Notes under the pieces: generated by a model | The model's input: the letters and a program-made list of their open reading frames with translations, nothing else | What the model was told of the DNA's origin: nothing | Database searches by the model: none | Shown: piece by piece, positions 19,032 to 26,876 of the stretch | How the letters are laid out: each line of letters begins with the position of its first letter | Numbering within the stretch: the first letter of the stretch is position 1 | Program-made: the position numbers and the translations under genes | Assembly: GCF_018221465.1 (NCBI RefSeq) | Contig: NZ_JAAIKR010000006.1 | Location: 124,001 to 188,000 of the forward strand | Source: Shewanella intestini | GTDB lineage: Bacteria > Pseudomonadota > Gammaproteobacteria > Enterobacterales > Shewanellaceae | DNA: 64,000 nt | Direction of reading: 5' to 3'

Positions 19032-19481
19032 TTAACTTATCGAGATGATTTTGCGGCCATCGTCAAGCGTATCATTGACCATTGCCCCATCAAGTTTTTT
19101 ACCCAATGGTGATTGAGGAGTGATAACGATGATGTTGTCGTTGCTCAGCTTATAGCCGCCACATGCAGGCAGTAACCAGCAGGTCATGCCGCCTTCAAGG
19201 GTGATGATAGCGGTTAATGCTATGTTATCATCTGAACTGAAATCGCGTAATAATAATGATGCAAGTTGCTGCAAAATAGCGTCAATATCTGCCACTCGTT
19301 GAGATTGCCCATGGGCTAAGTAAGCGGCCTCTAAGCCGATGGTATCATATTGGGTTTCGGCAACACTTTGCTCATTAGTCGCATCGTTATGTGCCACTTG
19401 CGCCGCGTCTAATGCGGTTTGGCGTTGCACACTTAACATGGCTTGTAACTGTTGCATTAATTGCGCTTTGGTTGGCATCAT
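19032..19481 (-). CDS. GreA/GreB-like transcription factor
   Basis: A 149-residue protein. The N-terminal 75 residues look like a coiled-coil hairpin rich in Gln/Ala (AQLMQQLQAMLSVQ) with an acidic patch. The C-terminal part has the FKBP-like Gre signature ITPQSPLGKKLDGAMVNDTL, comparable to the SPIGRALIGK...GD segment of GreA. Gre factors bind the secondary channel of RNA polymerase and rescue backtracked complexes. This paralogue is diverged, and whether the coiled-coil tip keeps the catalytic acidic pair is not certain. It could instead be an Rnk- or Gfh-like modulator. Confidence 0.65.
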   Translation of the reverse strand: MMPTKAQLMQQLQAMLSVQRQTALDAAQVAHNDATNEQSVAETQYDTIGLEAAYLAHGQSQRVADIDAILQQLASLLLRDFSSDDNIALTAIITLEGGMTCWLLPACGGYKLSNDNIIVITPQSPLGKKLDGAMVNDTLDDGRKIISIS

Positions 19482-19581
19482 AAGTTGGTATTGTTCTTTA
19501 TTTGAAATAGTAAAGGGTCATGAGGTGTGGCTCGACAACGTATTTGGTTTTTTTGCCCATGCACACGGCTTAACAGCAAAT

Positions 19582-19607
19582 AAAAAGGCGCTAATTGCGC
19601 CTTTTTT
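19582..19607. terminator. Bidirectional terminator between Tsx-like and Gre-like genes
   Basis: GGCGC (19587-19591) pairs with GCGCC (19597-19601), flanked by AAAAA on the left and TTTTTT on the right. It sits directly after the stop codon of the leftward Tsx-like gene. Confidence 0.85.
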
Positions 19608-19629
19608 GTTCGTTAATTGGCTAACGCCA

Positions 19630-20406
19630 TTAGAAGTGGTATTTAGCAATAATAGAGAACGTATTTTGATTGGTTTTAAAGCCTGAACTGCTTTCAATAC
19701 CGTACTTGTTCTTCCAGTAATCATACTCAACACCCACTAAGAATTTATTCTTGGCTTTAGAGTTGAAGATAACTTGGCCCAAGTCATATTTAATTTGTGG
19801 GTTGAAGTGGAAGTTGGTGCTGTATTTAGCGCTGTCATCACTTGCAAATACCCAGTCAATGTAACCATCGACGACGATGTTTGAGTTACCCACTGGAATA
19901 TCGATACGGTAAGACGGCGTTAACTGCCAACCGTCAGTGTTGTTTTGGCCTACATGGGCATCAGCAACCGAGGTTCTTTTATAGGTGTTTAGCTGGAAGT
20001 AGCTAAAGAAGGGGATGTCTAAGTCTAAGCCCACACCGTATAAAAAATTGGTTCCAGCACCGCGACCTTGTTCAAGTGTTGTGGCAAAAGACACGTCTTT
20101 TATTGGGCCAAAGGTGGTATTGACGTCGAAGATTTTATTGATACTAAAGCGCGGTGAAACTTCTGCGTAATAAGTGTATTTGTCAGTGTTGTCAAAATGA
20201 ATGACGTCACCAAAAGCAAACCAATCACCGTAAGTAAATGCGCCGGCTGATTCAAACGTAACCGTTTGCTGCTTTTCAGCATCGACTTTGTAGTTATCAC
20301 CATAAAGTCCTGTGACACTGGTATCAGACCATTGCACAAGATCGTTAGCAGATGCGAAAGTCGGTACGCTTGCAAGGATTGCAGCATAAAGCCATTTATT
20401 GTTCAT
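19630..20406 (-). CDS. Tsx/OmpK-family outer-membrane nucleoside channel
   Basis: A 258-residue beta-barrel precursor with signal peptide MNNKWLYAAILASVPTFASA. The mature start (NDLVQWSDTSVTGLYGDNYK) and the blocks TYGDWFAFGDVIHFDN and YYAEVSPRFSINKI are typical of the Channel_Tsx family. It ends in a beta strand with C-terminal Phe (IIAKYHF), the BAM recognition signature. Members let nucleosides cross the outer membrane and serve as phage or colicin receptors. The nearby NCS2 permease makes a purine-uptake role plausible. Confidence 0.88.
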   Translation of the reverse strand: MNNKWLYAAILASVPTFASANDLVQWSDTSVTGLYGDNYKVDAEKQQTVTFESAGAFTYGDWFAFGDVIHFDNTDKYTYYAEVSPRFSINKIFDVNTTFGPIKDVSFATTLEQGRGAGTNFLYGVGLDLDIPFFSYFQLNTYKRTSVADAHVGQNNTDGWQLTPSYRIDIPVGNSNIVVDGYIDWVFASDDSAKYSTNFHFNPQIKYDLGQVIFNSKAKNKFLVGVEYDYWKNKYGIESSSGFKTNQNTFSIIAKYHF

Positions 20407-20608
20407 TTTCAGCCTTCTTTGTTACTTATATAGAGGTAAGGTATTTGAGTGATTATTATTTGAATTGTTCTCAATTTGGAATTATCGTAATTCCTCGCAA
20501 AATATAAGGATATTAACCGCAAAGTTCAATATGTTTATTCATATTTATGAACTTAGCGGTCATTGCAGCTTGGCTTTGTTGTGGTGGTTTAAGGCTTTTT
20601 GTCTTTAA

Positions 20609-21064
20609 TTAGAAGTTCTTAACCGGTTCAATAATTAAGGTGTTATTTTGAACAGGTGCTTCAGCTTGCATATATAAGTCACGTACTAATTTAAAGTCGA
20701 GCTCTAATTCTGTGACATAAAAACCATCAACAGGGTAGGTTTTAACGATTTTTGCGCCTTTTATTACCCCAGATACTTTTATTTTTGTACCAATATTATT
20801 GAGTAAGTGACCATCGATTGAGGTTTGGGAGCTAAGTTGTAAGCCATATACTTGCTCGGTAAGTTCTCGATAGGCCAAAATTTTAGAGGCTTCCATAGCC
20901 ATTAATATTTGGTCTGAACGTAATTGTGCAGGTTGTTTATCTATTGGTGCATAACCGACGGCGGTTAATACTGGAAAGTCATGCTTAGGTTTTGACTCTG
21001 ATTCAAATTGAAGTGCTTCACAGCCAGCAAGTAATAAGCAGCCAATAATAATTAATATTTTCAT
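20609..21064 (-). CDS. flgP: FlgP-like LPP20-family lipoprotein
   Basis: A 151-residue lipoprotein with signal MKILIIIGCLLLAGC (lipobox LAGC). The core (TAVGYAPIDKQP, MAMEASKILAYRELTEQVYGL, and VSGVIKGAKIV then TELELDF) matches the FlgP/LPP20 fold. In Vibrio and Campylobacter, FlgP forms an outer-membrane disk around the flagellar motor. Here it is the distal gene of a two-gene leftward unit with an unknown protein, divergent from FlgH- and FlgT-like genes. No flagellar structural operon lies in the window, so a non-flagellar or accessory role is possible. Confidence 0.8.
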   Translation of the reverse strand: MKILIIIGCLLLAGCEALQFESESKPKHDFPVLTAVGYAPIDKQPAQLRSDQILMAMEASKILAYRELTEQVYGLQLSSQTSIDGHLLNNIGTKIKVSGVIKGAKIVKTYPVDGFYVTELELDFKLVRDLYMQAEAPVQNNTLIIEPVKNF

Positions 21065-21129
21065 TTAATTTCCAAACAACGTATAAAAAACACTCAGCTA
21101 AAAAACATGAATGTTAATTTAAAATAAAC

Positions 21130-21843
21130 TTAATTAGTTTTATCTTTATTATCAGTCAATGAAGAACCTATTTGATTAATAAAGCCTTCGTCGCTGCTGT
21201 TTGATAAATAATCTGTAGCTAATTTACTGGCCATCACGCCTGTGCCAATATAATCAGCATATAATAAGCTACCAGCAAGTTTTGATGCTGGGCTTGGCTG
21301 TGTACCTGTCGCTTGTTGGTATATATTTGAAATAATAGGCGTGTGATTCAATATATTGACCGAATCTAAAATATCATTTTCATCTAGCCCGTCTTCACCA
21401 AAAGCATAGTCATACACTTTTTGGCTTAAGCTTGGTTGTTGCTCTGTGTCTAATGCGTTATCCGCATCAGCTAATTGCGCAGCGGCTTTATCTTGCTCAG
21501 CGGTCATCGCAATTGAGTTTTGAATGATGCTGGTTTGCAAAGACCCTAATAATTCTTGTTGAAAATCAGCCACCATATTGTCGTCCATGGCTAATGAAAA
21601 AAAGCTGTCATCATTTAAGCCAATGTCAGCCAGCATCTTTTGCTGCAATGCATCTACCCCAAGTAAATCGGACGCAGAATTGGCGTTTAACATGCCATTA
21701 CCAACCTGACTGACAGCAGAAACCGTGCTTAAAATATCACTGAATTTACCTGCATTGTCATTGAGTTCAGAATTGAGTGATGTATGCGATTTAATCGCAC
21801 TAGCAGCTGTGTTTAATACGGATAATGCATCATGTTGTGACAT
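21130..21843 (-). CDS. Unknown Cys-, Trp- and Arg-free protein in the orphan flagellar-ring cluster
   Basis: A 237-residue protein I do not recognise. It has no signal peptide, no membrane helix and no cysteine, tryptophan or arginine. It is acidic and rich in Ser, Asn, Asp, Ala and Leu. Alternating helical segments (LSVLNTAASAIKSH, FQQELLGSLQTSIIQNSI) and a small GSLLYADYIGTGVMASK patch are visible. Cysteine depletion and a Ser/Asn-rich helical make-up are seen in axial flagellar or secreted proteins. It lies 66 bp before the FlgP-like gene in the same direction and faces the FlgH-FlgT pair, so it is probably part of the same module. Any role as secreted substrate or structural subunit is inference. 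Confidence 0.75.
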   Translation of the reverse strand: MSQHDALSVLNTAASAIKSHTSLNSELNDNAGKFSDILSTVSAVSQVGNGMLNANSASDLLGVDALQQKMLADIGLNDDSFFSLAMDDNMVADFQQELLGSLQTSIIQNSIAMTAEQDKAAAQLADADNALDTEQQPSLSQKVYDYAFGEDGLDENDILDSVNILNHTPIISNIYQQATGTQPSPASKLAGSLLYADYIGTGVMASKLATDYLSNSSDEGFINQIGSSLTDNKDKTN

Positions 21844-22286
21844 AGAGTTATCTTATTTTATGTAAGACGGAACAATTTATATCGATAAAGGGAAGAGTGT
21901 ATTGTTACTCAATATCCCAATAAATAAATGCGTGAGGTTATTTGTTTAAAAAGCGTACAGATATCGGTTTTAATATTTATTGTAGGTATTATTGTTAAAA
22001 TATAGCGCTCGTCAAGCTTGATTTTGATATTTGTTTTACAGTTCGTTTTCGGGTGAATTACTTATGCAGTATCACAAAAAAATAATCCGCATCATTATCG
22101 CTTTAATTGATCATAATAATTAACTTTTAATGCGTTTTGTTAACTTATTTTGAGCGTTTATTACGCTAAGAGTGGATAAAGTATGTTGTAATTGTGGAGT
22201 TAGTGTGAATCTAGGCAATGTGTATGGATTAATATAAAAATATGCTTCAAAATTTTTTTATAACTTATAAATTCAGCTGCCTTGCA
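21844..22286. promoter_or_regulatory. Divergent promoter region of the orphan flagellar-ring cluster
   Basis: About 440 bp of very AT-rich sequence between two divergent gene pairs, so both promoters must lie here. I looked for the sigma-54 (TGGC...TGC) and FliA-type (TAAAG...GCCGATAA) patterns by eye and found no convincing match. That suggests regulation apart from the flagellar cascade, though a hand scan can miss weak sites. Confidence 0.45.
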
Positions 22287-23015
22287 ATGAATATTAAAAC
22301 ACCGCTTAGTCTGTTAGCTATCTTAAATATTTCAGCTTGTTCAACCACTGAGGTGGCTGAAATTAAAGTGCCTACCAAAGAAAACACCACCGTAAATGTG
22401 ATTGAAAAGCCCGATGAAATCATGCGTGGTGATCCGCAGTATCGCCCTGTTAGAAACAATAACATTCAACAAGCGCAGCAGTTTACTGGGTCATTATTCA
22501 ACCCTGATAACGTTTACAGTATTTATCAAAATAATAATCGCTATGAAGTGGGCGATATGATTCTTATTAGACTCAATGAAGAAATGACCTCTAATAAATC
22601 AATTAGTTACAAAAAAGATAGTTCAGACTCTTTTGAGCTTTCTCCGAATGTGACTGCGGGTAGCATTAATATTAACGAAAATAATTTAAGTGCGGATTAC
22701 TCGCAAGATAAAAGCTTTGATAGCTCATCGGCCAGTAAACACCGTAATTCATTATCTGGCACAATTACGGTTGCAGTGCGTGAAAAATTGCCCAATGGCA
22801 ATTTAATTGTCGCAGGTGAAAAATGGCTTAAATTAAATAAAGGCGATGAGTATGTTCGCTTTTCTGGTGAAATACGTGTCACTGATATTGGTTCTGACCA
22901 TTCAATTGATTCGAGTATGGTGGGCAATACCATTATTGAAGTGAGTGGCAAAGGCGAGCAGCAAGATAACCAAGACCCATCACTTATTTCCAAGTTATTG
23001 GGCGTGTTTGGGTAA
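22287..23015 (+). CDS. flgH: FlgH-like (L-ring) lipoprotein outside a flagellar operon
   Basis: The ATG at 22287 gives MNIKTPLSLLAILNISAC, a lipoprotein signal with the Cys at position 18; an in-frame ATG at 22242 would add 15 residues and spoil the signal. The mature part shows FlgH landmarks: GSLFN, YEVGDMILIRLNEEMTSNKS, SLSGTITVAVREKLPNGNL then GEKWLKLNKGDEYVRFSG and VGNTIIEVSGKGE. FlgH builds the outer-membrane L-ring. It is separated by 3 bp from the FlgT-like gene, so the two are surely co-transcribed. The absence of flgG and flgI next to it marks it as a stand-alone paralogue. Confidence 0.85.
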   Translation: MNIKTPLSLLAILNISACSTTEVAEIKVPTKENTTVNVIEKPDEIMRGDPQYRPVRNNNIQQAQQFTGSLFNPDNVYSIYQNNNRYEVGDMILIRLNEEMTSNKSISYKKDSSDSFELSPNVTAGSININENNLSADYSQDKSFDSSSASKHRNSLSGTITVAVREKLPNGNLIVAGEKWLKLNKGDEYVRFSGEIRVTDIGSDHSIDSSMVGNTIIEVSGKGEQQDNQDPSLISKLLGVFG

Positions 23016-23018
23016 CGT

Positions 23019-24197
23019 ATGATTAGATATTTGCTGGCTTTGATGTTGATGCTATTGCCATGTGTAGTATCGGCACAGTGGTATTTAGGCCAAGCATCGA
23101 TCCCTTATGATGGCGATAACTATAACGATGTGCGTAAAAAAGCCGTTGAATTAGCAATTGAAAATGCATCGTTGCAAGCGCAAAGCTTCATTAGTATTGA
23201 AACCACGGTTACGGGGGGGATTTTAACAAAAAGTGAAAGTAGTATTTCTTCTGCGCAGCAAATCAGTGAAATTGTCATTCTTAATGAATCTATTGCCGCA
23301 GGTAAGCTTACCGTTAACCTTAAAGTGAATATGCACTCATCGGCAAATTGCATTAAGGATCATTATCTAAAACAGCTAGTTGTGGCACAGTTTCCGCTAT
23401 TAACTCCCGCACAAGCCGCCGCTGGCGACATTTCAAAACTGCCATTTCATGTTGCATCTCGATTTAAAAGTGAGTTAAGTAATCAACCTAATATTTTTGT
23501 TGAAGGGCTCATTTCGCAAATGGTTTATAAACCACAATCGAGCTTTGATAGCGTAGATTTAAAGTCGGTAAAAGCGATTTCTCATGGGCTTAATAGTGAT
23601 TTTCAGAGTCAATATTTGGTGTTTGGCTATATCCGAGATGTGAGTTTGTATAACGAGATTACGTCGAGTTTATTGGTTAACACCAAAACCCCAAAGCGTA
23701 ATTTTACGATTAAAGTGTTTATGTATGACCGGATCAGCGACAGTATTTTAGTGGAAGAAGAATATCACGGAGAAGGTGATTGGAGTTTTGACTCTAACGG
23801 CAATGTTGATCTGTCTAATAGCTTATTTTGGCGCAGTAATTATGGTCAAGCTGTGGTGAATACTTTATTTAAGGTAGCGCAAGATATTAATCGTAAGCTA
23901 AGTTGTGAACCAACAAAGGCCATTGTGATTAATACCGAGAATAACTTTGTCACTATCAATATTGGTAAGTTGCATGGCGTTAAAAAAGGCGATGTTTTTC
24001 AACATACTAAGTTAAGAAATATTAAGTTGCCTAACTCGATGTTATCGACCTTTATGCCTGCTGAAAAGCCCATTCATCTCGAAGTGGTGCAAGTGAGCAA
24101 TAAGGTGAGTTTGTTGAAAACCCGTGTCGATGATCTGCAATGGGCTAATCAGCACCAAATTGACCTTTATGATGCCGTCACTAGTGTGTCTTTTTAA
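23019..24197 (+). CDS. flgT: FlgT-like flagellar H-ring protein
   Basis: A 392-residue secreted protein with signal MIRYLLALMLMLLPCVVSAQ. The N-terminal domain (WYLGQASIPYDGDNYNDVRKKA, then IENASLQAQSFISIETTV) and later blocks (VKMYDRIS-like, then GKLHGVKKGDVFQHTK at the C-terminus) match the three-domain FlgT of Vibrio, which forms the H ring around the LP ring and recruits MotX/MotY. It directly follows the FlgH-like gene. A G7 run (23213-23219) early in the gene is a possible slippage site. Its partner here would be the local FlgH rather than the main flagellar one, which is inference. Confidence 0.83.
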   Translation: MIRYLLALMLMLLPCVVSAQWYLGQASIPYDGDNYNDVRKKAVELAIENASLQAQSFISIETTVTGGILTKSESSISSAQQISEIVILNESIAAGKLTVNLKVNMHSSANCIKDHYLKQLVVAQFPLLTPAQAAAGDISKLPFHVASRFKSELSNQPNIFVEGLISQMVYKPQSSFDSVDLKSVKAISHGLNSDFQSQYLVFGYIRDVSLYNEITSSLLVNTKTPKRNFTIKVFMYDRISDSILVEEEYHGEGDWSFDSNGNVDLSNSLFWRSNYGQAVVNTLFKVAQDINRKLSCEPTKAIVINTENNFVTINIGKLHGVKKGDVFQHTKLRNIKLPNSMLSTFMPAEKPIHLEVVQVSNKVSLLKTRVDDLQWANQHQIDLYDAVTSVSF

Positions 24198-24221
24198 TTT
24201 AGTGACCAGATGTAGGTATTT

Positions 24222-24249
24222 ATTCGCTGCATTATCTGATGCAGTGAAT
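24222..24249. terminator. Hairpin between convergent flgT-like and rluE-like genes
   Basis: ATTCGCTGCAT (24222-24232) pairs with ATGCAGTGAAT (24239-24249) with one G-T wobble and a six-base loop. It lies between two convergent stop codons, but no U tract follows, so intrinsic termination is uncertain. Confidence 0.4.
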
Positions 24250-24262
24250 TGAGCGGTGATTA

Positions 24263-24898
24263 CTAGGTATTAAAAGCCTCTTGTAAATCAGCTAAAGGAA
24301 TCACATCACCGCTGTGCATGTTGTCGATATGAATTGCCCCAATTCTTACTCTGACAAGTCGTAATGTGGCAAATCCTACTGCAGCGGTCATTTTCCTTAT
24401 TTGACGATTCTTTCCTTCACATAAGGTGATAGAAACCCAACTGGTAGGGCCATGTCTTGCGTCACGTATTTTACGCCCCCGGCTTGGCAAGCTTGGCTCG
24501 CTAGTCAGTTTATGGACTTTACAGCTAAGGGTGAAGTATTTGTCGCCATTGACGGTAATCTCAACACCGGTTTGTAACTGGGCAATGGCTTCGTTACTTA
24601 TGTCACCATCGACTTGCACATAATACTCTTTTTCAATCTGTTGACTTCTTACTCGATAACTCATCATGCCGTCGGTAGTGAGCAGTAACAATCCTTCTGA
24701 GTCGTGATCTAAGCGCCCAATGGCCATGGTGTTGGCAGGGAAATCATATAATTGCCCTATTAATGGTTTCTTCTTGCGTACTTCGGGCACAAATTGACTT
24801 AAAAATCGGTAAGGTTTGAATATTTTAAAATGCTGCTGAGCCTGAGCCTGAGCCTGAGTGGTATGTGATTGATTGGCGGATGAAGTCTTACTAGGCAT
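24263..24898 (-). CDS. rluE: RsuA/RluE-family pseudouridine synthase
   Basis: A 211-residue protein without an S4 domain. The catalytic motif GRLDHDSEGLLLLT contains the nucleophilic Asp. KPYRFLSQF at the start and EGKNRQIRKMTAAVGFATLRLVRVRIG near the end are the conserved strands of the RsuA/RluB/E/F group. The lack of S4 and the short length fit RluE, which modifies U2457 of 23S rRNA; RluF is less likely. The N-terminal extension contains AQAQAQAQ encoded by a CTGAGC tandem repeat at 24836-24858, an unstable low-complexity tail. Confidence 0.82.
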   Translation of the reverse strand: MPSKTSSANQSHTTQAQAQAQQHFKIFKPYRFLSQFVPEVRKKKPLIGQLYDFPANTMAIGRLDHDSEGLLLLTTDGMMSYRVRSQQIEKEYYVQVDGDISNEAIAQLQTGVEITVNGDKYFTLSCKVHKLTSEPSLPSRGRKIRDARHGPTSWVSITLCEGKNRQIRKMTAAVGFATLRLVRVRIGAIHIDNMHSGDVIPLADLQEAFNT

Positions 24899-25270
24899 TG
24901 GAGAATATTCTTAATAACAAAAGCGATAATGGCATTATTATACGCCAGTTTTGCGATTCACTTAACTTAGGTTATTGAGTTGTTTGCTGCGCTATTTAAC
25001 CACAATCTGACGGCAGTTAGATGCAATGCGCTTCATGCTTAATGATGGAAAGTTCAAGTGTCATGTTAATGCCTTTTTCGATAAGCGATCCGTTTGATGC
25101 GCATACATTTCAAGCTATTTTAAGCGACTTTAAGCGGTGTGAGTTGAGCTTGATTAGCTCAATTCATCAGAGGAATAATGAATGAAAAGGGATAAAAAAG
25201 ACGACTCAGTGTCGTCGTCTTTTTCGTGGTAAACGATAATGTGCTGGCATTATCTTTTGTGATTAAATGA
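24899..25270. other. Intergenic region with a terminator
   Basis: This holds the upstream region of the rluE-like gene and, near its right end, the strong terminator at 25195-25225 that closes the hydrogenase operon. I see no other gene. Confidence 0.5.
25195..25225. terminator. Terminator of the hydrogenase/hyp operon
   Basis: GACGAC (25200-25205) pairs with GTCGTC (25214-25219), with A and T tracts on the two sides extending the stem. On the minus strand it ends the transcript just after the small His-rich gene. Confidence 0.85.
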
Positions 25271-25435
25271 TTAGCGGGTTCGCTTCCAAATAATAAACCC
25301 GACAACAGCCACTAAGGCAATTGCAGGTACTAAATCTACCATGTGATGAAATAGGCCAACCCCGCCATGCCCCTCATGGGCTAACGCTAAAGTAGGTGTC
25401 GCGGCAAGTGCGGATAACGAGATAAGCTTTTTCAT
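25271..25435 (-). CDS. Small His-rich membrane peptide at the end of the hyp operon
   Basis: A 54-residue ORF starting at the ATG at 25435. It has a signal peptide (MKKLISLSALAATPTLALA), a short histidine stretch right after the cleavage site (HEGHGGVGLFHHM) and one transmembrane helix (LVPAIALVAVVGFIIW) with a basic KRTR tail. The mature N-terminus recalls the first residues of HupE/UreJ nickel transporters (HPGHG) but the rest is absent. It lies 86 bp after hypA in the same direction and before the operon terminator. A role in metal capture for the hydrogenase is possible but inferred only from context and histidines. Confidence 0.65.
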   Translation of the reverse strand: MKKLISLSALAATPTLALAHEGHGGVGLFHHMVDLVPAIALVAVVGFIIWKRTR

Positions 25436-25521
25436 TGTATTTTCCTTTTTATAAACTTGATTACAAATTTTTGTCCATTTTATTGCCTTAATCTTAAGGC
25501 AATATGTATTTTTTGACTCTA

Positions 25522-25866
25522 CTACGTATCCATTTCTAATTGCATCAACATCATGTCTTCACCATCAATAATTTGGGTGTTATTTGACTGACAATGACTG
25601 CAAATAATTGTGCGTTCAGTTTGCTCTGATGTTTGACCACATTGATGACACTGCAACACCAAGGGTTGAATTTGCATATTAAACTGCGCGTTAGCACAAA
25701 TACCATCGAGTTTAAATGTTTCAAATGCTTGAGAAAGCAAAGCGGGTTCAACACCACTTAACATGCCAATTTTTACTTCCACACGCGTAATGGCTTTTGC
25801 TTGGTTTTCTGCACCTAAGGTTTCACACTGCTCAATTAACGCAGTAACAATTGAATATTCGTGCAT
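25522..25866 (-). CDS. hypA: Hydrogenase nickel-insertion protein HypA
   Basis: The true start is the ATG at 25866, giving MHEYSIV with the nickel-binding His2; an upstream start would add two residues and bury it. The zinc site is CHQC and CSHC (CX2C-X(n)-CX2C). HypA delivers Ni to the large-subunit precursor together with HypB. Its start overlaps the hypE stop by one base (TAATG), indicating translational coupling. At about 114 residues it has the usual length. Confidence 0.95.
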   Translation of the reverse strand: MHEYSIVTALIEQCETLGAENQAKAITRVEVKIGMLSGVEPALLSQAFETFKLDGICANAQFNMQIQPLVLQCHQCGQTSEQTERTIICSHCQSNNTQIIDGEDMMLMQLEMDT

Positions 25867-26876
25867 TAACAAATCCTTGGCAGTAACTCACCTTGTGGTA
25901 AGTCTAGGTATCGATGACTGCCCCAAGGAGTGGTTAGTACAACTTTACCTGCATGCGCTTCGGTTACATGACCAATAATAGCAGCATGCTCGCAGTTACC
26001 GTAACGCTTCATTATTTCAACTGCGCCAGCTGCTGCCGCTTTAGGTACGGCTAAAATAAAGGTGCCTTCATTTGCTAAATCATACGGTTCAAAGCCAAAT
26101 AGTTCACATAAACCTTTGACTTCATCAGCGACTGGAATTGCATCTTCGTCGACATCAATGCCCACATTAGAAGCTTTTGACCACTCATTCAATACTGCGG
26201 ATAAACCACCGCGGGTGGCATCACGCATGGCATGTATTGGGGTACTTGTTGCGACTAATTGCTCGACAATTGGCCATAATGTTGCGCAATCACTGCTTAA
26301 GTCAGATTCGAGAGACAAGCCTTCGCGAGACATTAATATAGTGGCGCCGTGACGGCCGACATCGCGTGACACAATAATAGCGTCACCGGGTTGAATGTTT
26401 TTAACTGACACATTCGGATTGAGAATACGCCCAACACCTGTGGTATTAATAAATACTCCGTCAGCGCAACCTTTGGGTACCACTTTGGTGTCGCCGCATA
26501 CAATGCGTGCACCCGATTTATGTAGCTCCTTCGCCATGCTATTGACGATGGTTTTTAAGTCATTAATGGCAAAACCTTCTTCAATAATAAAGCTGCAACT
26601 TAAGTATTGTGGCTCAGCGGCCATCATGGCTAAGTCATTGACTGTGCCAGCAATAGCCAGTTTACCAATGTCACCACCAGCAAAAAATAAGGGGGAAACG
26701 GTGAATGAGTCGGTAGTAAAGGCAACCGGGCCTGAAAGATTTAGCTTAGCAGCGTCTTCTTCGGCAGATAAAATTGGGTTGTCAAACGCGTTAAAAAAAA
26801 CCGACTTAATCAGTTGGTCCATCTCTTTACCGCCACCACCGTGGCTAAGTTGAACCGTTTTAGACTTACTTGGCAT
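25866..26876 (-). CDS. hypE: Hydrogenase maturation protein HypE
   Basis: A 336-residue member of the PurM-like family. It ends in PRIC, the C-terminal cysteine that HypF carbamoylates and HypE dehydrates to a thiocyanate before passing cyanide to the HypC/HypD complex. The N-terminal block [14 protein letters not shown] and the ATP-site motif [20 protein letters not shown] are intact. The gene overlaps hypD by 11 bp and hypA by 1 bp. Confidence 0.96.
   Translation of the reverse strand: MPSKSKTVQLSHGGGGKEMDQLIKSVFFNAFDNPILSAEEDAAKLNLSGPVAFTTDSFTVSPLFFAGGDIGKLAIAGTVNDLAMMAAEPQYLSCSFIIEEGFAINDLKTIVNSMAKELHKSGARIVCGDTKVVPKGCADGVFINTTGVGRILNPNVSVKNIQPGDAIIVSRDVGRHGATILMSREGLSLESDLSSDCATLWPIVEQLVATSTPIHAMRDATRGGLSAVLNEWSKASNVGIDVDEDAIPVADEVKGLCELFGFEPYDLANEGTFILAVPKAAAAGAVEIMKRYGNCEHAAIIGHVTEAHAGKVVLTTPWGSHRYLDLPQGELLPRIC

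Noticed and set aside
21844-22286. Flagellar sigma-54 or FliA promoters for the FlgH/FlgT cluster
   Set aside because: No acceptable match to either consensus was found by eye.
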